A stretch of 6,361 nt of DNA from Intrasporangiaceae bacterium. Lineage in GTDB: Bacteria; Actinomycetota; Actinomycetes; Actinomycetales; Dermatophilaceae. A model generated the notes under the pieces. That model worked only from the letters and a program-made list of their open reading frames with translations, had not been told where the DNA came from and searched no databases. The stretch spans positions 1 through 6,361 of the forward strand of contig JAAYSB010000387.1 in the NCBI GenBank assembly GCA_012518475.1, in the 5' to 3' direction. Position numbers and translations under genes: made by a program. Below, piece by piece: positions 6,238 through 6,361 of this stretch (position 1 is the first letter of the stretch; every line of letters begins with the position of its first letter).

Positions 6238-6361
6238 ATGACTGACTCCCACTCCCCGGCCGAGGTCGGCTACGACGTCACGGACGGCGTCGCGCGGATC
6301 ACTCTCGATGCCCCAGGGCGCCGCAATGCCCTCTCGGTGGAGATGGCTGACGAGATCATCG
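6238..6361 (+). CDS. Enoyl-CoA hydratase/isomerase (crotonase) family protein, 5' part only
   Basis: The ATG at 6238 has AAGG (6226-6229) 8 nt upstream and opens a frame that continues past the right edge. The first 41 residues include VARITLDAPGRRNALSVEMAD (18-38), a clear crotonase-family N-terminus: a beta strand, then the P-x-x-x-N-A-L-S segment that shapes the CoA-binding pocket. Members hydrate or isomerise acyl-CoA thioesters in beta-oxidation and related pathways. The oxyanion-hole and catalytic residues lie further downstream, outside the window, so the exact activity cannot be assigned. It is divergent from the serine hydrolase and unrelated by content to the sugar operon. Confidence 0.88.
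   Translation, partial: MTDSHSPAEVGYDVTDGVARITLDAPGRRNALSVEMADEII

Overview
The window is uniformly GC-rich, with G/C at nearly every third codon position, Shine-Dalgarno-led ATG starts and tightly packed genes. It also carries a CUT1-type sugar ABC transporter without its own ATPase gene. Together these point to a high-GC actinobacterium. The species cannot be named from the sequence.

Layout. (1) At the left edge, on the minus strand, are the first codons of a gene whose N-terminus looks like a GH1 beta-glucosidase (1-41). (2) A 294-bp divergent control region follows (42-335). It holds a LacI/GalR-type operator candidate (201-212), a matching half-site, and a probable sigma-70-type promoter (263-290). 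(3) A plus-strand operon then runs from 336 to 4744: a solute-binding lipoprotein (336-1724), an intercistronic hairpin (1732-1764), two inner-membrane permeases joined by an ATGA overlap (1783-2781 and 2778-3680), and a LacI-family repressor (3722-4744). (4) After a 102-bp convergent gap comes a minus-strand SxxK serine hydrolase of the beta-lactamase/esterase superfamily (4847-5902). (5) A 335-bp divergent gap (5903-6237) carries a perfect 14-bp palindrome and repeated CAGGTC half-sites. (6) At the right edge is the start of an enoyl-CoA hydratase/isomerase (crotonase) gene on the plus strand (6238-6361).

How the genes fit together. The binding protein has the sequence signature of CebE, the cellobiose/cello-oligosaccharide binding lipoprotein of Streptomyces, as I remember that family. 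The likely picture is capture of a beta-glucoside disaccharide or oligosaccharide outside the membrane, import through the two permeases, and energy from a shared ATPase of the MsiK type encoded elsewhere. Cleavage would be by the divergently transcribed GH1-like enzyme, with expression gated by the LacI-family protein encoded last in the same operon. The substrate is an inference from similarity.

Most of the window is ordinary carbohydrate-uptake content. I see no convincing evidence of a wholly new system. The points most worth a second look are the 15-bp hairpin between the binding-protein and permease genes, the operator type and gene order compared with the classical ceb locus, and the palindrome plus repeated half-sites upstream of the serine hydrolase.
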